From: Cellulomonas dongxiuzhuiae
GTDB lineage: Bacteria > Actinomycetota > Actinomycetes > Actinomycetales > Cellulomonadaceae
NCBI RefSeq assembly: GCF_018623035.1
Contig: NZ_CP076023.1
Location: forward strand, 496,001-560,000
Reading direction: 5' to 3'
Length of the DNA: 64,000 nt
The translations under genes were made by a program, and so were the position numbers. The notes beneath the pieces were generated by a model, which was not told where the DNA came from, made no database searches, and saw nothing but the letters and a program-made list of their open reading frames with translations. Shown here one piece after another: positions 61,496-64,000 of the stretch (positions within the stretch are counted from its first letter, which is position 1; every line of letters starts with the position of its first letter).

Positions 61496-61804
61496 ATGTC
61501 GAGCAACCAGCTGGACCGCAACGACTACGACATCGCCTCCTCGCAGGGCGCCCAGGCCAACTTCGAGCGCGCCGCGGCCGCTCTGGAGGCGGCGCTGGCC
61601 CGTCGCGACCAGGACGTCAAGGCCGCGATGGCCGTGTACCAGGCGGACGGCGTGTCCGACCAGTACGCGGCGGTCGAGGCGCAGTGGAACGCGGCCGGCA
61701 CCGAGGTGCGCGGCATCATCACCGCGATCCGCAACTCCCTGGCCGACAACGACGAGGTCGCGCGCCGCAGCCTGCAGCGCGCCGCCTCCTACATCCCGGG
61801 CTGA
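61496..61804 (+). CDS. WXG100-like partner protein, T7SS
   Basis: The 102-residue protein is all-helical. It carries the turn-like VYQADGVSDQYAAVEAQW (residues 47-64) with Y-Q-A-D-G in place of WXG and an N-terminal acidic helix (RNDYDIASSQGAQANFERA). It forms a heterodimer with the gene product upstream by analogy with EsxA/EsxB pairs. A GAGGAAGGGGACCT ribosome site precedes ATG 61496. The C-terminus ends QRAASYIPG with no clear YxxxD motif, so export recognition may rely on the partner. Confidence 0.75.
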   Translation: MSSNQLDRNDYDIASSQGAQANFERAAAALEAALARRDQDVKAAMAVYQADGVSDQYAAVEAQWNAAGTEVRGIITAIRNSLADNDEVARRSLQRAASYIPG

Positions 61805-61806
61805 GC

Positions 61807-62838
61807 GTGCACGTCGTCCACCCGGTGGCCGACGAGTGGACGGACCGGTACGTCCTGTGGGCGGCACGCACGCGACGGGTGCTGCTCACGGCGCCGTTGG
61901 CCACGTTCCTCGACGTCGCTGCCACCGACGGCTTGCGCCCGGTCCTGGTGACCAACGGCGACGCGGCGCTGAGTCCGCTCGTCTCGCTCGCGCTGCGGCG
62001 CGTCGGCGGCCACTGGGCCGTGCGCACCGAGCGCGGGGTCTTCGACGGGCTGTCCGGGTACCGCATCGCCGAGTTCGAGGACCTGTGGCAGCGCTCGGGA
62101 ACCGACCGGGAGCGGCTGCCCGGGTACGACCGCCCGACACCCGACGGGGTGGGCGTGCTGATGTTCGACGTCTACGCGCACGCCCGGGCGGTCGAGACGA
62201 CGGTCGTCGGGGAGCTGGCGCAGGCACTGGTCGACGGGCTCGGGGGTGCCCCGCTGGGTGCGTGGGGGCCGCACGAGCCGCTGCTCGAGCCGTGGGACCT
62301 GCCGACCGTCACCGCTGCCGCGCGCGCCGGGATGCCCGCCACCGCGGCGCTGCACGGCCTCGGCGAGGGCACGTTCGTCGACGTCACGGCCGCCCGCACC
62401 CGGCACGGTGTGCTCGAGCAGGCCAAGGGAGGCGTCGTGCTGGGCGCGTACCCGCGCGAGATCGCGACACCCGTGGAGCGTGCGTCCGACGCGCTCACCG
62501 CCGTGGCCGAGCGGTTCCGCCCCACGATCGGGTTCGTGTCCCTCGCGCACTTCGACGTCGCCGCCGGCGCCGAGCCGGTGCAACGGCCCACGGCCAAGGC
62601 GCTGGAGGTGCCGCTGGCGGTGGTCATCGGCCCGCGCGGCGTTCACGACCTGCAGCTGGACCTCGAGGCCCTGGTCGAGCGGCACGACGTGTCGATCCTC
62701 GGACCGAGCCGCACCCCGTCGGTCGTCGTGCGGTTCTCCGACCCCGACGTGGGACTGTGGGCGCAGCTGCTGGCGTTCGCGTACGACGTGGGACCGCAGC
62801 GGATCGCCTCGGCCGTCGGCATGGACGAGGAGGTCTGA
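61807..62838 (+). CDS. Unknown T7SS accessory protein (DUF6177-like)
   Basis: A 343-residue soluble protein from GTG 61807, two bases after the WXG-like stop. It opens VHVVHPVADEWTDRYVLWAARTRRV and contains a Rossmann-like series LRPVLVTNGDAALSPLVSLALRRVGG, a middle helix-rich part and FRPTIGFVSLAHFDVAAGAEP, then VVIGPRGVHDLQLDLEALVE. I place it with DUF6177 proteins of actinobacterial T7SS loci from memory only, with moderate certainty. Its position between WXG-like proteins and further T7SS genes suggests a chaperone or EspG-like role. Stop and next start overlap (TGATG). Confidence 0.6.
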   Translation: MHVVHPVADEWTDRYVLWAARTRRVLLTAPLATFLDVAATDGLRPVLVTNGDAALSPLVSLALRRVGGHWAVRTERGVFDGLSGYRIAEFEDLWQRSGTDRERLPGYDRPTPDGVGVLMFDVYAHARAVETTVVGELAQALVDGLGGAPLGAWGPHEPLLEPWDLPTVTAAARAGMPATAALHGLGEGTFVDVTAARTRHGVLEQAKGGVVLGAYPREIATPVERASDALTAVAERFRPTIGFVSLAHFDVAAGAEPVQRPTAKALEVPLAVVIGPRGVHDLQLDLEALVERHDVSILGPSRTPSVVVRFSDPDVGLWAQLLAFAYDVGPQRIASAVGMDEEV

Positions 62839-63173
62839 TGCCCACCGAGCTGGTGCTGCTCTCGGACGTCGCGCCATCGCCGGAGGTGGTCCTGCGAGCG
62901 GCTGCGGTCACCCACCCCGACGGCTCGTTCCTCGAGTACCACGACGGCCTCGTGCGCCAGCTCCTGGACGCCGACGGGCGCGCGCTCCTCGCGCTCTACC
63001 CGTCCCGGCCGGTGCTCGACCCCACCCACGCGGCCGGGGCCGTGCAGGACCCGCCGGCGACGTTCGCGCTGTGGACCGACCTGACCATCCCCTTCGGCGA
63101 CCCCACCGACGGACGCGCGCTGGCCGAGGCCGTCGCCGCCGCCGTGGGCGGGGTCGTCAAGGACCGCATCTGA
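62838..63173 (+). CDS. Unknown small T7SS-locus protein
   Basis: The 111-residue soluble protein starts at an ATG overlapping the previous stop by one base. It reads ELVLLSDVAPSPEVVLRAA with a compact fold suggested by VRQLLDADGRALLALYPSRPV, WTDLTIPFGDPTDGRALAEAVAAAVGG and a short end. No signal peptide or WXG motif. Function is unknown; co-translation with the DUF6177-like protein suggests a complex. Confidence 0.6.
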   Translation: MPTELVLLSDVAPSPEVVLRAAAVTHPDGSFLEYHDGLVRQLLDADGRALLALYPSRPVLDPTHAAGAVQDPPATFALWTDLTIPFGDPTDGRALAEAVAAAVGGVVKDRI

Positions 63174-63186
63174 CCAGGGGGCACCT

Positions 63187-63552
63187 GTGAGCAGCTGGAG
63201 CATCCAACCGGCCGACGTGCAGTCGGTCCTCAACGACGTGCAGACGACCGCCGCGGAGCTGGGTGAACAGCTCACCGAGGCGAAGTTCCAGGCGGTCCTC
63301 GACGGGCTGACCTGGGCCGCGCCTCTGACGGGCGACGTGCCGGCCGCCGTGAACGCGATGCTGGGCGACCAGATGCGGCACCTGACGAACATCTCCAACC
63401 GCATCCAGGCCGGCACGGTCGGTGTGGCGAACGCGGTGATCGCGTACAACAACGGCCAGGAGGACATGGCGGGCAGCTACCAGGCCCAGCTGCTGCGCTC
63501 GGCCGAGAGCGGCGACTTCACGTACTTCGTGCAGCACGGGCACAAGGGCTGA
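63187..63552 (+). CDS. WXG100-like small protein of the T7SS plus arm (DUF6507-like)
   Basis: The 121-residue helical protein reads SSWSIQPADVQSVLNDVQTT at its start. A turn around GLTWAAPLTGDVPAAVNAML follows, then a helix ISNRIQAGTVGVANAVIAY. Length and helix-turn-helix layout resemble WXG100/LXG-type secretion partners; SWSI is typical of proteins annotated DUF6507, an assignment made from memory. GTG start with GGGGGCACC site, 13 bases after the previous stop; its stop lies seven bases before the next gene. Confidence 0.6.
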   Translation: MSSWSIQPADVQSVLNDVQTTAAELGEQLTEAKFQAVLDGLTWAAPLTGDVPAAVNAMLGDQMRHLTNISNRIQAGTVGVANAVIAYNNGQEDMAGSYQAQLLRSAESGDFTYFVQHGHKG

Positions 63553-63559
63553 GGCGGCG

Positions 63560-64000
63560 ATGACGGAGCAGTGCGTCGCGAGCGACGGCCTGATCAACCC
63601 CGCGCTGTTCCCCGCGAAGTCGGCGGACCTGGACCCCGCGGCGATCACCCGGTCCGCCTCGTCGATGCGGACGATGGGGCAGGCGGTGGAGGACCGCACG
63701 ACGACGGTGAGCACCACCTGGGGACGGTTGCCGGCGTGCTACCGCGCGCCGGAGCAGGAGGCGGTCTACACGGTCATGTCGCCTGCCGTGACGTCGGCGA
63801 CCAGCCTGCGCACGCGCTTCGCCGACGCGGCACGGCACCTGGACACGTACGCCGGGGCGCTGGAGGCGATCAAGCCGCGGCTGGCGGACCTGGAACGGCG
63901 GGCCGCGGCGTTCCGCAAGCGCGTCGTCGGCGGGGTCTGGGTCGACGCGTCGGCGGCTGCGAACGCCAGCTTCTGGGACCACCTGGGAGGGATCGGGGAC
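63560..64000 (+). CDS. Start of a probable T7SS substrate/effector, cut by window end
   Basis: The frame is open for 147 codons to the window edge. The opening (TEQCVASDGLINPALFPAKS) is followed by helices like those of WXG/LXG-type effectors: RSASSMRTMGQAVEDRTTTV, then TTWGRLPACYRAPE with W54, then a long helix with SATSLRTRFADAARHLDTYAGAL and LADLERRAAAFRKRV. The end holds VGGVWVDASAAANASFWDHLGG. This N-terminal export module usually precedes a large C-terminal toxin or enzyme domain; that part is not in the window. It is the last member of the plus arm, and the GAD-like immunity-type gene lies 2.6 kb away. Confidence 0.65.
   Translation, partial: MTEQCVASDGLINPALFPAKSADLDPAAITRSASSMRTMGQAVEDRTTTVSTTWGRLPACYRAPEQEAVYTVMSPAVTSATSLRTRFADAARHLDTYAGALEAIKPRLADLERRAAAFRKRVVGGVWVDASAAANASFWDHLGGIGD

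Overview
The window is very GC-rich (roughly 70-75 % by eye). It has many GTG starts, 1-8 nt ATGA/GTGA/TGATG overlaps inside operons, sparse Shine-Dalgarno sites and actinobacterial families (ACR3 with an ArsR-ArsC fusion, SCO4848-family and Pr6Pr membrane proteins, DUF5995, type VII secretion). A cytosolic GH9 glucanase and two sugar ABC systems point to a Cellulomonas-like member of the Actinomycetota. That placement is inferred from gene content, not from a marker gene.

Layout. 0-6 kb: a GT-C type membrane glycosyltransferase, a YhhN-family membrane protein, two unknown proteins and a FUSC-family transporter. 6-8.7 kb: an arsenic operon acr3 > arsR-arsC fusion > arsC behind a short dyad operator. 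8.7-10.4 kb: a GH9 enzyme without a signal peptide and with Asp where the family has its acid Glu. 10.5-15 kb: thiamine synthesis, with a MoeB/ThiF-rhodanese protein, thiO-thiS-thiG under a TPP riboswitch, and divergent thiE. 16.4-29.8 kb: a glycan-uptake island made of a LacI / SBP / two permeases / GH5-like operon on the minus strand and a divergent six-gene ROK / RbsC / RbsB / RbsA / unknown CxCxxC protein / SIS-isomerase operon on the plus strand. 30-34 kb: small housekeeping-type genes. 34.2-37.4 kb: a tightly overlapped cassette of acyl-CoA dehydrogenase-like protein, PIG-L deacetylase-methyltransferase fusion and GT2 glycosyltransferase. 37.5-42.5 kb: an FAD oxidoreductase, a Nudix protein, a coiled-coil protein and a ThrE-type exporter, with several small palindromic repeats. 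42.5-48 kb: tRNA-Ser, a small-multidrug-export protein, a soluble Ser/Thr kinase divergent from a 911-residue LuxR-type ATPase regulator, and an NAD(P)-binding protein. 48-52.2 kb: a broken partial copy and a full copy of a secreted sugar-dehydrogenase/PKD/PA14 protein, with a GNAT gene between them. 52.5 kb: tRNA-Arg. 53-64 kb: a type VII (ESX-like) secretion locus with two divergent arms.

How the parts work together. The T7SS minus arm encodes a GAD-like/Tdi1-type protein, an FHA protein, a single-pass protein with nine tandem octapeptide repeats, EccD, a MinD-like protein with a degraded P-loop, and EccC with three ATPase modules, all joined by 1-4 nt overlaps. The plus arm encodes two WXG100-like small proteins, three accessory proteins and the start of a probable secreted substrate cut by the window end. 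The glycan island looks like uptake plus intracellular hydrolysis plus amino-sugar isomerisation or deamination; its substrate cannot be read from sequence alone. The least-described assemblies are the T7SS accessory set, the three-gene GT2/PIG-L-MTase/ACAD cassette and the ROK operon with its unknown enzyme.
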